Shown here: positions 53,374 to 61,235 of the stretch, one piece after another
Layout of the letters: the number at the start of each line of letters is the position of its first letter
How positions within the stretch are numbered: position 1 is the first letter of the stretch
DNA from: Trinickia dabaoshanensis
GTDB taxonomy: Bacteria; Pseudomonadota; Gammaproteobacteria; Burkholderiales; Burkholderiaceae
Assembly (NCBI RefSeq): GCF_002879885.1
Contig: NZ_PNYA01000003.1
Location: 1 to 64,000, forward strand
Length of the DNA stretch: 64,000 nucleotides
Reading direction: 5' to 3'
Position numbers and translations under genes: made by a program
The notes under the pieces: model-generated
Database searches by the model: none
Told to the model about the DNA's origin: nothing
What the model saw: only the letters and a program-made list of their open reading frames with translations

Positions 53374-54132
53374 TCAGGTGAACGACAGCAGTTGGTTGGC
53401 CGTCTGATCGTTTTGGTCTGCCGTCTGCAGCAACTTCGTCTGCATCTGGAACTGGCGCGCGTTCGTGATCATCGAGACCATTGCCGCGACGGAATTCACG
53501 TTGCTGCCCTCGATTGCGCCTTGCGCGACGGTTACGGTCGGATCGGCGTCGGCCGGCTGGCCGTCCGCGGTCCGGAACAAACCGTCGTCGCCGCGTGTCA
53601 TCGTGGCGGGGTCGGGGTTCACGAGCTTGAGTTGGTCGAGCACGACGATTTGCGAGGGCGAATCGCCCGCGCCGAGCGCCGAGACGGTGCCGTCCTTGCC
53701 GATCGTCACGGTGGCGCCGGGCGGAATCGAGATCGGGCCGCCCGTGCCGAGCACCGGCTGATTCGTCGCCGTGACCAGTTGGCCGTTCTCGTCGGTGTGC
53801 AAGTTGCCGGCGCGCGTGTAAGCCTCGTTGCCGTCGGCCGTTTGCACGGACAGCCAGCCCGGACCGGTGATCGCGACGTCGAGCGGATTGCCCGTCTGCG
53901 AGATCGGCCCGGACGCGAAGTCCGAGCTCGGCGTCGCCGTCAGCGTGAACGTCCGCGTGGTGTCGTTGTTCACCGTCGAGCCGTCGCCGAAACTGAGCGG
54001 CACGTTGCGGAAGTTCGCGAGCTGCGCGCGAAAACCCGTCGTCGACGTGTTCGCCAAGTTGTTGGCCACGACGGCCTGCTGTTCGAGCGCCTCGGCGGCG
54101 CCCGTCATCGCGGTATAGATCAGTCGGTCCAT
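53374..54132 (-). CDS. flgF: Flagellar proximal rod protein FlgF
   Basis: A 252-residue axial protein. It begins MDRLIYTAMTGAAEALEQQAVVANNLANTSTTGFRAQLANFRNVPL, typical for FlgF. It continues with GWLSVQTADGNEAYTRAGNLHTDENGQLVTATNQPVLGTGGPISIPPGATVTIGKDGTVSALGAGD and ends VNSVAAMVSMITNARQFQMQTKLLQTADQNDQTANQLL. It is placed between flgE and flgG in the transcript. It is a proximal rod component exported through the type III apparatus without signal-peptide cleavage. Confidence 0.97.
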   Translation of the reverse strand: MDRLIYTAMTGAAEALEQQAVVANNLANTSTTGFRAQLANFRNVPLSFGDGSTVNNDTTRTFTLTATPSSDFASGPISQTGNPLDVAITGPGWLSVQTADGNEAYTRAGNLHTDENGQLVTATNQPVLGTGGPISIPPGATVTIGKDGTVSALGAGDSPSQIVVLDQLKLVNPDPATMTRGDDGLFRTADGQPADADPTVTVAQGAIEGSNVNSVAAMVSMITNARQFQMQTKLLQTADQNDQTANQLLSFT

Positions 54133-54170
54133 GACTCGCCTTATTCTGCGGTGCTGGCTAGCTCGCGTGC

Positions 54171-55409
54171 TTACAGGTTGATCAGCGTTTGGTCGACGGT
54201 CTGCTGCGTCTTGATCGTCTGCGCGTTCGCTTGGTAGTTGCGCTGCGCCGTGATCAGATCGACGAGTTGGCTCGTCAAATCGACGTTCGAGTTCTCGACC
54301 GCGCCGCCCGTGAGCGTGCCGTGGTTCGTGCTGCCCGGTGCCGAGACCTGCGGCACGCCCGAAGCCGACGTCTCCGCGTATTCGTTGCCGCCGAGGTTTT
54401 GCAGGCCGTTCGGGTTGTTGAAGTTCGCGAGCACGATCTGACCGAGCGACTGCGTGCGGCCGTTCGAGTACGTGCCCGAAATCGTGCCGTCCGCGCCGAT
54501 CGAAAAGTTCGTGAGCTGGCCCGATGCGTAACCGTCTTGCTTCAGGTTGTTCACGCCGTCCGCGCCGCCGTACTGCGTCGTGCCGGCCAAATTGAGCGTG
54601 AGCGATTGCGGCGTCGCGCTGCCGTCGGTGTTCGGCACGCTGAACGTGATCTGGCCGGTGGCGGGCGAAGTCGCGGGTGCCGTCGGCGTGGTCGAGGTCA
54701 GTGCGCCGGCCGTGCTGAAGCCGACCGAGCCGACCTTGCTGATCGCGCCCGAGGCCGGGCCCGAGTAGACGTCCCAGCTATTCGTCGCGGTCTTCACGAA
54801 ATACATGTTGACCTGTTGCGAGCCGCCGAGCGAATCGTAGGTCTGGATCGACGTCGAGTAGTTGTACGTCTGCGAGTTCGTCGACACGAACGGCGTCACC
54901 GCCGGCACCGCATCCTGCGCGTTCAGGTTCAACTGCGCGGTGATGTTTTGCGTGGCGATCGGGGCGATGTTCGTCGTCGGCACTTGGATCGGCACCGTTT
55001 GCGCCGAGTTGATGACGCCGTTCGCGTTCGCCGCATAGCCCATCAGTTGCAGGCCTTGCGAGTTCGTGATGAAGCCGTTCTTGTCGAGCTGGAACACGCC
55101 GTTACGCGAATACGTGACGGTACCGTTGTTCGACATCTGGTAAAAGCCCGTGCCGTTGATGGCGACGTTCAGCGCTTGGCCCGTCGTGTTGAACGTGCCC
55201 TGCTTGAAATCTTGCTGCACGCCCGAAAGCTGCGTGCCGATACCGATTTGATCGTTGACCGACGTCGCGATCGTATTCGCGTACAAGTCGGCGAACTGCG
55301 CCGTGCTTTGCTTGAAGCCGACGGTGTTCGAGTTGGCGATGTTGTTGCCGATGACGTCGAGGTCGTTCGACGACGCGGACAAGCCGCTCAAGCCTTGCTG
55401 GTAGCCCAT
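54171..55409 (-). CDS. flgE: Flagellar hook protein FlgE
   Basis: A 412-residue hook subunit. The N-terminal helix MGYQQGLSGLSASSNDLDVIGNNIANSNTVGFKQSTAQFADLYA and the C-terminal NSNVDLTSQLVDLITAQRNYQANAQTIKTQQTVDQTLINL are canonical. The central domain contains FYQMSNNGTVTYSRNGVFQLDKNGFITNSQG and AQLNLNAQDAVP, the hook middle. It polymerises into the hook with FlgD as the cap and is length-controlled by FliK. Confidence 0.98.
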   Translation of the reverse strand: MGYQQGLSGLSASSNDLDVIGNNIANSNTVGFKQSTAQFADLYANTIATSVNDQIGIGTQLSGVQQDFKQGTFNTTGQALNVAINGTGFYQMSNNGTVTYSRNGVFQLDKNGFITNSQGLQLMGYAANANGVINSAQTVPIQVPTTNIAPIATQNITAQLNLNAQDAVPAVTPFVSTNSQTYNYSTSIQTYDSLGGSQQVNMYFVKTATNSWDVYSGPASGAISKVGSVGFSTAGALTSTTPTAPATSPATGQITFSVPNTDGSATPQSLTLNLAGTTQYGGADGVNNLKQDGYASGQLTNFSIGADGTISGTYSNGRTQSLGQIVLANFNNPNGLQNLGGNEYAETSASGVPQVSAPGSTNHGTLTGGAVENSNVDLTSQLVDLITAQRNYQANAQTIKTQQTVDQTLINL

Positions 55410-55450
55410 TTAGCGGTCTCCCTTCGGATGAATTCGTTGGTTCGTAACAG

Positions 55451-56176
55451 TTACAGGATGGCGGTCACGCTGGTCATGCCCACCGTGGTGCCGTTATTGA
55501 GCATGAGGCCCGTGCTGCCGTCGCTTTGCTGGACCACGCTTTGCACTTGCGCGCCCGTGAGCGCGGTGACTGCCGCCGTCGCGCCCGTGCCGCCCGTGCC
55601 CGCGGCGGAAATCGAGTAGGTGCCGTCGGGCAGCGTGTTGCCCGACGAGTCGACCGGCTTCCACGTGACCGGCACCGTGCCGGCTTGCTGGGCGCCGAGA
55701 TCGAGCGTGTTGACGATGTTGCCCGACTTGTCCTTGACGGTGACCTTCAGATCCGAGACCGCGGACGAGAGCGACACGCCGAAGCCCGTCGACGCGCCGT
55801 TGCCCACCGTCGTCGTCGCGCCCGTCGCTCCGGCGGGTACGAGCACGTTCTGGCCGATCAGCAGCGACGCTTGAGCGCTTTGCCCGGCCGAGAGTTGCGA
55901 GGCCAGCGAAGTCAACGTCGTATTCAGTTGGCTGATGCCCGTCACCGTGTTGATCTGGGCAAGCTGCGAGGTCATTTGCGAGCTGTCCATCGGGTTGCTC
56001 GGATCTTGGTTCTGCAACTGCGTGACGAGCAACTTCAAAAAGGTCGTCTGCAGCGAGGTGCTCGAGTTCGACGACGACGCGCTCGAACTGGAATTCGACG
56101 AGGTGCCGTTGATGGTATCGAGCAGTTGCTGCGAAACGGTGCCGCCGCTGCCGATGGTCGTATTGGATGACGTCAC
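55451..56176 (-). CDS. flgD: Flagellar hook assembly scaffold protein FlgD
   Basis: A 241-residue hook cap. SLQTTFLKLLVTQLQNQDPSNPMDSSQMTSQLAQINTVTGISQLNTTL is the FlgD N-terminal signature. The C-terminus contains a FlgD Ig-like domain (VTVKDKSGNIVNTLDLGAQQAGTVPVTWKPVDSSGNTLPDGTYSISAAG) and a Tudor-like part. The first about 35 residues are Ser/Asn-rich. FlgD is needed for hook subunit incorporation and is replaced by FlgK afterwards. Confidence 0.97.
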   Translation of the reverse strand: MTSSNTTIGSGGTVSQQLLDTINGTSSNSSSSASSSNSSTSLQTTFLKLLVTQLQNQDPSNPMDSSQMTSQLAQINTVTGISQLNTTLTSLASQLSAGQSAQASLLIGQNVLVPAGATGATTTVGNGASTGFGVSLSSAVSDLKVTVKDKSGNIVNTLDLGAQQAGTVPVTWKPVDSSGNTLPDGTYSISAAGTGGTGATAAVTALTGAQVQSVVQQSDGSTGLMLNNGTTVGMTSVTAIL

Positions 56177-56186
56177 GAAAATCTCC

Positions 56187-56609
56187 TCAGGTGCCGATCG
56201 TCAGGGTTTTCAGCATCAGGTTCTTGGCGGTGTTCAGCGTCTCTACGTTGGCCTGGTACGAGCGCGAGGCAGAGATCATGTTCACCATCTCCTGCACCGG
56301 ATCGACGTTCGGCATCGTCACATAGCCGTTCGAGTCTGCCGCGGGGTTGCTCGGGTCGTAGGTGGTCTTCATCGGCGTGGGATCGTCGATGACGTTCGTC
56401 ACCTGCACGCCGCCCACCTGCTGACCGCTCGCGGTCTTCTCGCCGCCGAGCGGCTTGACCCCGAACACGACCTGCTTGGCGCGGTACGGCTGACCGTCCG
56501 GGCCCGTCGTGCTGTTCGCGTTCGCCAAATTCGACGCGGTCACGTTGAGCCGCTCCGATTCGGCCGACAGCGCCGAGCCCGCGACGGTGAAAATGTTCAT
56601 CAATGCCAT
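56187..56609 (-). CDS. flgC: Flagellar rod protein FlgC
   Basis: A 140-residue rod subunit: [49 protein letters not shown] at the N-terminus and [38 protein letters not shown] at the C-terminus, the typical FlgC profile, with [23 protein letters not shown] in between. It is located between flgB and flgD in the operon. Confidence 0.98.
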   Translation of the reverse strand: MALMNIFTVAGSALSAESERLNVTASNLANANSTTGPDGQPYRAKQVVFGVKPLGGEKTASGQQVGGVQVTNVIDDPTPMKTTYDPSNPAADSNGYVTMPNVDPVQEMVNMISASRSYQANVETLNTAKNLMLKTLTIGT

Positions 56610-56678
56610 GGCTGAGTGCCTCTTTCGATCGACGCTTGAATGATTCGAAAACGGTAATAAAAAAGGGCCGCGCGGCGC

Positions 56679-57182
56679 TTAGCCGCCCGAGGTGATCGCG
56701 GCGAGCATCTGCTTGATCTCTTGCGTCATCGCGGTCATGCCCGATTGGTAATGCACGGTGTTGTCGGCAAATTGCACGCGTTCCGAGTCCAGATCGACGG
56801 TGTTGCCGTCGAGCGAGGGCTGAGTCGGAATCCGGTAGGCCAGCGTGCCGTAGTCCTGGCTTTGGCCGCCCGTCGGGATCAACTGCACGTGGCCCGTCAT
56901 ATGGCCGCGTTCCGTGGACGCCATCGTCATGCCGCTCGTCACGCCGGCCGGCTGCGCCATCGGCAACGGTGCCGTGCCCGAGCTGGCCATCGCGCTCGAG
57001 CCTTGCGCCGCGCCGCTGCGCTTCAAGGCGACGGCGAGCGAGGCGCCGAAATTCACGTCGCGCGCTTTGTAGCCGGGCGTGTCGGCATTGGCGATGTTCG
57101 ACGACAGCAGCTCCTGCCGGTAAGCGCGTACATCGAGCGCTTCACGACCGAAGGCAAATTCGGCATCGAGTTTGTCCAGCAT
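56679..57182 (-). CDS. flgB: Flagellar rod protein FlgB
   Basis: A 167-residue proximal rod subunit, about 30 residues longer than the enteric form owing to a central Ala/Gly/Met-rich insert. The start at 57182 gives MLDKLDAEFAFGREALDVRAYRQELLSSNIANADTPGYKARDVNF, the family signature. VDLDSERVQFADNTVHYQSGMTAMTQEIKQMLAAI is the C-terminal end. It is the first gene of flgBCDEFGHIJ, transcribed divergently from flgA. The 232-base region between them should hold both promoters. Confidence 0.97.
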   Translation of the reverse strand: MLDKLDAEFAFGREALDVRAYRQELLSSNIANADTPGYKARDVNFGASLAVALKRSGAAQGSSAMASSGTAPLPMAQPAGVTSGMTMASTERGHMTGHVQLIPTGGQSQDYGTLAYRIPTQPSLDGNTVDLDSERVQFADNTVHYQSGMTAMTQEIKQMLAAITSGG

Positions 57183-57414
57183 CGGGTTTCTCCGTAACTC
57201 AAGCGTCGGCCGCTTGGTGCCGCTTCTCGGCTGCACCCCGGTTCGGGACGAGGTGCACTGGGAAGGCTTTTTTGCATGACGTGCATCTTAGGGGCGGCAG
57301 GCAAGAGCCAATCGGACGAATAACCGGGGAAGCCGCCCTCTATTCAACGTTTGCGCGCCTCGCGCGAGCCCTAGAATTCGTTTCGTCGTTCGAATTGTTC
57401 CGATGGAGAAATCG

Positions 57415-58647
57415 ATGTCCGTATCCGCCGTTTCCGATCCCGCGCGCCGCCATGGCCCGCGCGCCCTCGGCCGGCGGCATGCTCGCCTCGCGCGTGCGGC
57501 GGCCGGCTTGCTCCTCACCGCCGCGGCGCTGGCGCCGTTCGGCGGGGCGCACGCGCAAAGCGCGGGCGCGAGCGCGAGCGCGAGCGGACAGATCTATATT
57601 CCCGGCCCGGGCGAGACGCATGCGAGCGCGCCGAGCGGCACGATGATTTCGATTCCCGGCCCAGGCGAATCGCGCGGCGCGGCACCGGCCGGCGCGGCAC
57701 CGGCCGGAATGATCGTGATTCCGGGGCCCGGGGAAACGGCTTCGGCTTCCGCCGCGGGCGCAGGCCAGAGCCAGAGCGCCGTGGTCAATATTCCGTCCCG
57801 AGCCAGCATCCAGCCTCGGCCCGTGGCCGTCCCGGCGGTCAATCGTCCGATGCCGGTCGTCGTCACCGCCCCGCAGCGCACCGTCCGTGGGGTACAACCG
57901 ATCGCGATGGAGCAACCCGCCGCCCGTCTCAACGCGGCCGCGGCAAGCGCTCCGGCCGGTGCGCAAGTGTCGCCCGCCACGCCCGTCGCGGCTGCCGTGG
58001 CGCCGGCGTCGAACGCTCCCGCCGGTCAAGAAGACGGCGAAACGATCCGGCGTGCTGCACTCGCTTTCCTTCAGCAACAAACGCTCGGACTACCCGGCAA
58101 GATCACGATCACCGTGGCCCCGAGCTTCCCGCGCGGCCTAGCCGCCTGTGCGACGCTCGAGCCGTTCATGCCGACGGGCGCCCGGCTCTGGGGCACGACC
58201 TCGGTCGGCGTGCGCTGCGCCGGCGCCAAGCCATGGACGCTGTATCTGCAAGCCCGCATCGCGATCGAGGCCACCTATTACCTGGCGGCCCACCAAATCG
58301 AGCCCGGCACCCTCATCACGCCGCAAGATCTCCTGGCCCGCAACGGCGATTTGTCGAATCTGCCGCGCGCGATCGTCACCGATCCGTCGCAGGCGGTCGG
58401 CTCGACGGCCATCACGCGCATCGGCGCGGGCGTCCCGCTGCGGCAGGATTTGCTCAAGAGCGCCAGTGCGGTCACGATCGGCCAAACGGTCAAGGTCGTC
58501 GCGCAAGGGCAGGGATTTTCGATTTCGTCCGAGGGCAGCGTCATGAACAACGCGTCGCCGGGACAGCAGGTACGCGTCAAGATGGCTGGGGGACAGATCA
58601 TTTCTGGCACAGTCGTGGATGGCGCGACCGTGCAGGTGCAGATGTAG
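57415..58647 (+). CDS. flgA: Flagellar P-ring assembly chaperone FlgA, with unusual repeat-bearing linker
   Basis: A 410-residue periplasmic protein. The start at 57415 is preceded by GGAGA (an ATG 12 bases earlier is less likely). Signal peptide: ARLARAAAGLLLTAAALAPFGGAHA. A low-complexity linker then spans about residues 48-205 and contains three IPGPGE repeats encoded at 57598, 57652 and 57718. The conserved C-terminal half has the FlgA/SAF domain: GARLWGTTSVGVRCAGAKPWTLYLQARI, AAHQIEPGTLITPQDLLARNGDL, GQTVKVVAQGQGFSISSEGSVMNNASPGQQVRVKMAGGQIISGTV. Ordinary FlgA is about 220-250 residues, so the linker is exceptional. Confidence 0.93.
   Translation: MSVSAVSDPARRHGPRALGRRHARLARAAAGLLLTAAALAPFGGAHAQSAGASASASGQIYIPGPGETHASAPSGTMISIPGPGESRGAAPAGAAPAGMIVIPGPGETASASAAGAGQSQSAVVNIPSRASIQPRPVAVPAVNRPMPVVVTAPQRTVRGVQPIAMEQPAARLNAAAASAPAGAQVSPATPVAAAVAPASNAPAGQEDGETIRRAALAFLQQQTLGLPGKITITVAPSFPRGLAACATLEPFMPTGARLWGTTSVGVRCAGAKPWTLYLQARIAIEATYYLAAHQIEPGTLITPQDLLARNGDLSNLPRAIVTDPSQAVGSTAITRIGAGVPLRQDLLKSASAVTIGQTVKVVAQGQGFSISSEGSVMNNASPGQQVRVKMAGGQIISGTVVDGATVQVQM
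57598..57735 (+). repeat. Three IPGPGE repeats within flgA
   Basis: The coding units ATT-CCC-GGC-CCG-GGC-GAG (57598-57615), ATT-CCC-GGC-CCA-GGC-GAA (57652-57669) and ATT-CCG-GGG-CCC-GGG-GAA (57718-57735) encode the same six residues. They use different codons and are spaced 54 and 66 bases apart. Confidence 0.85.
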
Positions 58648-58770
58648 ATGTAAAAGTAGAAGTGACAGGCTGACCGGGCCGATGGGCCGAGACGGCCGGT
58701 GCGTGGAGGCGCCGGGTGGATCGACCCCAAAAGCCCGGGCAGCGTCGACAGGTGTTCTTCCCGATTGCGC

Positions 58771-58797
58771 TAAAGTTTCGCCGAGTGTCGCCGTTAT
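58771..58797 (+). promoter_or_regulatory. Sigma-28 (FliA) promoter of flgMN
   Basis: TAAA (58771-58774), exactly 15 bases, then GCCGTTAT (58790-58797). It matches the TAAAG-N14-GCCGATAA consensus in both boxes with only the -10 variant T/T instead of A/A. It is 34 bases upstream of the flgM GTG start. It would place the anti-sigma gene under FliA itself, a feedback loop known in flagellar systems. Confidence 0.85.
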
Positions 58798-58830
58798 CAC
58801 ACTCAAATCGAAATCGTTCGGGAAGCTATC

Positions 58831-59172
58831 GTGAAAGTCGATTCCACCTCCACTTCGAGCCTGACCTCGCCCAAGGGCGGTGTGCAGGGTACCCGTCAAG
58901 GCGGCCAAGCCGCGGCCAGCGCTGCTCCGACGGGCGGTAACGCCGCGCCGGCGCAAAACGCCGGCGGTGACGCCAATGTCAGCCTATCGGGGCTGTCGTC
59001 GCAATTGCGCTCGCTCGCAGCATCGGGCGAGGCCGACATCGACGTCGCGCACGTCGAGTCGATCAAGCAAGCAATCGCCGACGGCACGCTGACGATGGAT
59101 GCGGGCAAGATCGCGGACGGCATTCTCGCGACGGCTCGCGAATTGTTGAAAAATCAGTCGACTGGCGGCTGA
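58831..59172 (+). CDS. flgM: Anti-sigma-28 factor FlgM
   Basis: A 113-residue protein starting with GTG. The first about 50 residues are disordered and low complexity. The C-terminal half LRSLAASGEADIDVAHVESIKQAIADGTLTMDAGKIADGILATARELL is the FlgM signature (VxxIKxAIxxGxYxxDxxxIAxxLL). FlgM binds FliA and is exported once the hook is complete, releasing sigma-28. Its own sigma-28-type promoter lies just upstream. flgN follows 81 bases later in the same transcript. Confidence 0.92.
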   Translation: MKVDSTSTSSLTSPKGGVQGTRQGGQAAASAAPTGGNAAPAQNAGGDANVSLSGLSSQLRSLAASGEADIDVAHVESIKQAIADGTLTMDAGKIADGILATARELLKNQSTGG

Positions 59173-59253
59173 CACGGCGGCATTGGCTGCCGTGCGTGCC
59201 CTATCGGCTTCGTTTGAGCGCGCGCACGCGCACCTGAGTTTTTGGCGGATGAA

Positions 59254-59694
59254 ATGAGAGACGCCCTACTTGCCACCGTGACCGAAGAACACGCGACGCT
59301 CGAAGCGTTCGCGTCCTTGCTGATGTACGAGGAAAAAGCGCTCGCCGCGGTATCGCCGCTCGAGACGCTGCCCGGCATCGTCGAGAAGAAGACTGAACTG
59401 ACCGAAAAGCTCGCGGCGCTCGAAAAGACGCGCGACGAGCAGCTTCGCCAGATGGGCTTGCCGGCCGGCTGGAAAGGCATGGAGCTCGCGATCGCCGATG
59501 ATCCGCGTCTGGGCACGCAGTGGCAGCTCCTGCAAGCCGTCGTGCAACGGGCGCGCCGCGCGAACGCCGCGAACGGCTTGATGATCCGAATCCGGATGAA
59601 CTACAACCAGAGCGCGCTCGCGATCTTGCGCGGCGGCAATACACGTCATGCGGCCAGCGTTTATGGGCCGGACGGGCGGATGGCGACCGTTTGA
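59254..59694 (+). CDS. flgN: Flagellar export chaperone FlgN
   Basis: A 146-residue mostly helical protein. It starts at an ATG preceded by GGCGGATGAA; an in-frame TTG at 59242 would add four residues. The sequence MRDALLATVTEEHATLEAFASLLMYEEKALAAVSPLETLPGIVEKKTELTEKLAALEKTRDEQLRQMG shows the FlgN helical pattern. The C-terminal GLMIRIRMNYNQSALAILRG segment matches the family's binding region for FlgK and FlgL. FlgN escorts the hook-filament junction proteins for export. A strong terminator follows. Confidence 0.9.
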   Translation: MRDALLATVTEEHATLEAFASLLMYEEKALAAVSPLETLPGIVEKKTELTEKLAALEKTRDEQLRQMGLPAGWKGMELAIADDPRLGTQWQLLQAVVQRARRANAANGLMIRIRMNYNQSALAILRGGNTRHAASVYGPDGRMATV

Positions 59695-59727
59695 TTCGCC
59701 CGCGGTAGGACAAGGACGCAGAAAAAC

Positions 59728-59755
59728 CGGACGCTTCAGGGCGTCCGATTTTTTT
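59728..59755 (+). terminator. Rho-independent terminator of flgMN
   Basis: 7-bp stem CGGACGC / GCGTCCG with loop TTCAGG, followed by A and a run of seven T residues on the plus strand. Confidence 0.95.
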
Positions 59756-59872
59756 GGAGCTTGGTTGTCGTCACGCCGGACCGACGTATCATCGCCGGCC
59801 TCGACGCCAAACATCCATCACACGGCAGTCGCCTGCATCCGCAAATGGTGCGCGAGTCCAGGAGGGGGAATC

Positions 59873-60082
59873 GTGAAGCTCTTCGTCATCGGCGATCGGC
59901 ACGCAGTCGTGACCTACGATCCCGACATCGAAATGTTTAGAGGCGAGTTCGTCGGTCTGAACGGCGGAGCCGATTTTTACGCAGGCGAGATTGCATCGCT
60001 AAAAGTCGAAGGGGCGAAGTCCCTGGCAGCATTTTTCCAAGCCTGCAGGGAAAATGGCATTAGGCCCGAAAGCCGCGACTGA
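59873..60082 (+). CDS. Orphan HicB-family antitoxin-like protein
   Basis: A 69-residue protein with a GTG start directly after AGGAGGGGG (a near-perfect ribosome site). The sequence MKLFVIGDRHAVVTYDPDIEMFRGEFVGLNGGADFYAGEIASLKVEGAKSLAAFFQACRENGIRP has the HicB-type partial RNase H fold (YDPDIEMFRGEFVGLNGGADFYAGEIASLKVEGAKSL). It ends without a ribbon-helix-helix or HTH tail. No HicA-like toxin frame was seen upstream, where the flgMN terminator lies, or downstream, where an opposite-strand gene begins. It may be a free-standing HicB or a relic. Confidence 0.75.
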   Translation: MKLFVIGDRHAVVTYDPDIEMFRGEFVGLNGGADFYAGEIASLKVEGAKSLAAFFQACRENGIRPESRD

Positions 60083-60088
60083 AGCACA

Positions 60089-60658
60089 TCAACCCGCCCG
60101 CACTCCACCCACGATCTCATCCGTCGTTCGCACCGTTGCGTAATCCATCGCGAGATTCGCCAACGACAGCGCGTGCACGTCCTCGGCCGGCCAAAGCCGC
60201 CCGCTCGAATCGCGCAGATCGAACGTAAACGCCGCGTCCGACGCCACGGTCGCCTCGAACCCCAAATTCCCCGCGCTTCTCGCCGTCGCTTCGACGGAAT
60301 TGTTCGTGATCACCCCGGCGATCACGAGTTGAGCAATGCCGCGCACGCGCAGCCACCGTTCGAGACCGCTCGCAGCGAACGCGTCGGGCACGTTCTTTTC
60401 GACGACGTGCTCATGCGCCAGCGGCGCGAAACGCGGCTGGAACTCGGCACCGCTCTGGCCGGGCCAGAAGATCGACTCGGGCGAGCGGGAAATATGGCGG
60501 ACATGGACGATCGGCCTGCGCGTCGCGCGCCAGGCGGCCAACAAGGCTTCGATATTGTCTTCGGCGTCAGGATTGTTGCGCCGGCCGAGGTTCGGCCGGT
60601 TGATGCCGTTTTGCATGTCGATGACGACGAGCGCGGCGTTCTCGGCTAGCGGACTCAT
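60089..60658 (-). CDS. Isochorismatase-fold cysteine hydrolase family protein
   Basis: A 189-residue hydrolase. The N-terminal AALVVIDMQNGI carries the catalytic Asp of the isochorismatase fold; VVEKNVPDAF holds the Lys region. The catalytic position reads GVITNNSVEATARSAGNLGF, with Ser (or Asn-Ser) where most members have Cys. Several relatives share this variation, so activity is uncertain. The family hydrolyses vinyl ethers, amides or nicotinamide. It is convergent with the HicB-like gene, and its start is only a few bases from the end of the VOC gene on the same strand, so a short operon is likely. Confidence 0.88.
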   Translation of the reverse strand: MSPLAENAALVVIDMQNGINRPNLGRRNNPDAEDNIEALLAAWRATRRPIVHVRHISRSPESIFWPGQSGAEFQPRFAPLAHEHVVEKNVPDAFAASGLERWLRVRGIAQLVIAGVITNNSVEATARSAGNLGFEATVASDAAFTFDLRDSSGRLWPAEDVHALSLANLAMDYATVRTTDEIVGGVRAG

Positions 60659-60661
60659 CGT

Positions 60662-61054
60662 CTATCGCCCCTCCGATCCGGCAAAGTTCAGCTCGACGCC
60701 GTTACCGGCCGGATCGACGAAGAACAACTGCCATTGATCGAGCACCGGCACATGACCTCGCCGGAAATCGACGCCGCGCGCCCGCAAGTGCGCTTCGAAC
60801 GCGGCCAAATCCACGCATTCGAAGGCCACGTGATCGAACGTGCCGCCCACGTGCGGCGAACGCTGCTCGTGGGACCGCGCTTCGGACAGATGCAACACGG
60901 CCTGCTCGCCGATGTAGAGCCAATAGCCGAAACTGCCGAACGGCGGGCGCGATCCCACGCGCAAACCCACTACGTCGACGTAGAAGTCGCGCAAAAGATC
61001 GAGCATGGCTCGATCGGCACGTAGGTTGTAGTGGCTAAAGCCCGTGACAGGCAT
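60662..61054 (-). CDS. VOC family protein (glyoxalase/bleomycin resistance/dioxygenase-like)
   Basis: A 130-residue protein. The start at 61054 has GGGAG upstream and gives MPVTGFSHYNLRADRAMLDLLRDFYVDVVGLRVGSRPPF, the N-terminal vicinal-oxygen-chelate module. The second half is GGTFDHVAFECVDLAAFEAHLRARGVDFRRGHVPVLDQWQLFFVDPAGNGVELNF. Metal-ligand-like His (SHYN, DHVAFEC) and Glu (VELNF) are present. Function may be isomerase, dioxygenase or drug-binding. It is upstream of the isochorismatase-like gene with a three-base gap. Confidence 0.88.
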   Translation of the reverse strand: MPVTGFSHYNLRADRAMLDLLRDFYVDVVGLRVGSRPPFGSFGYWLYIGEQAVLHLSEARSHEQRSPHVGGTFDHVAFECVDLAAFEAHLRARGVDFRRGHVPVLDQWQLFFVDPAGNGVELNFAGSEGR

Positions 61055-61235
61055 GCGATGCTCCCGCGGCGGTGCCGGCCTCGGACGAAGCGGCAATGCG
61101 GAAGATATTAACGCGAGGCTCGATCGGACGTGCGTGATGCATGCATCGAACGCGGGTCGATCGCTTTCACGCCTCATGCGTGGGGCGGACGGGCATGGGC
61201 CGCCGCCGTATGGCTAGGTGCCGCGCGAGTCGGAA

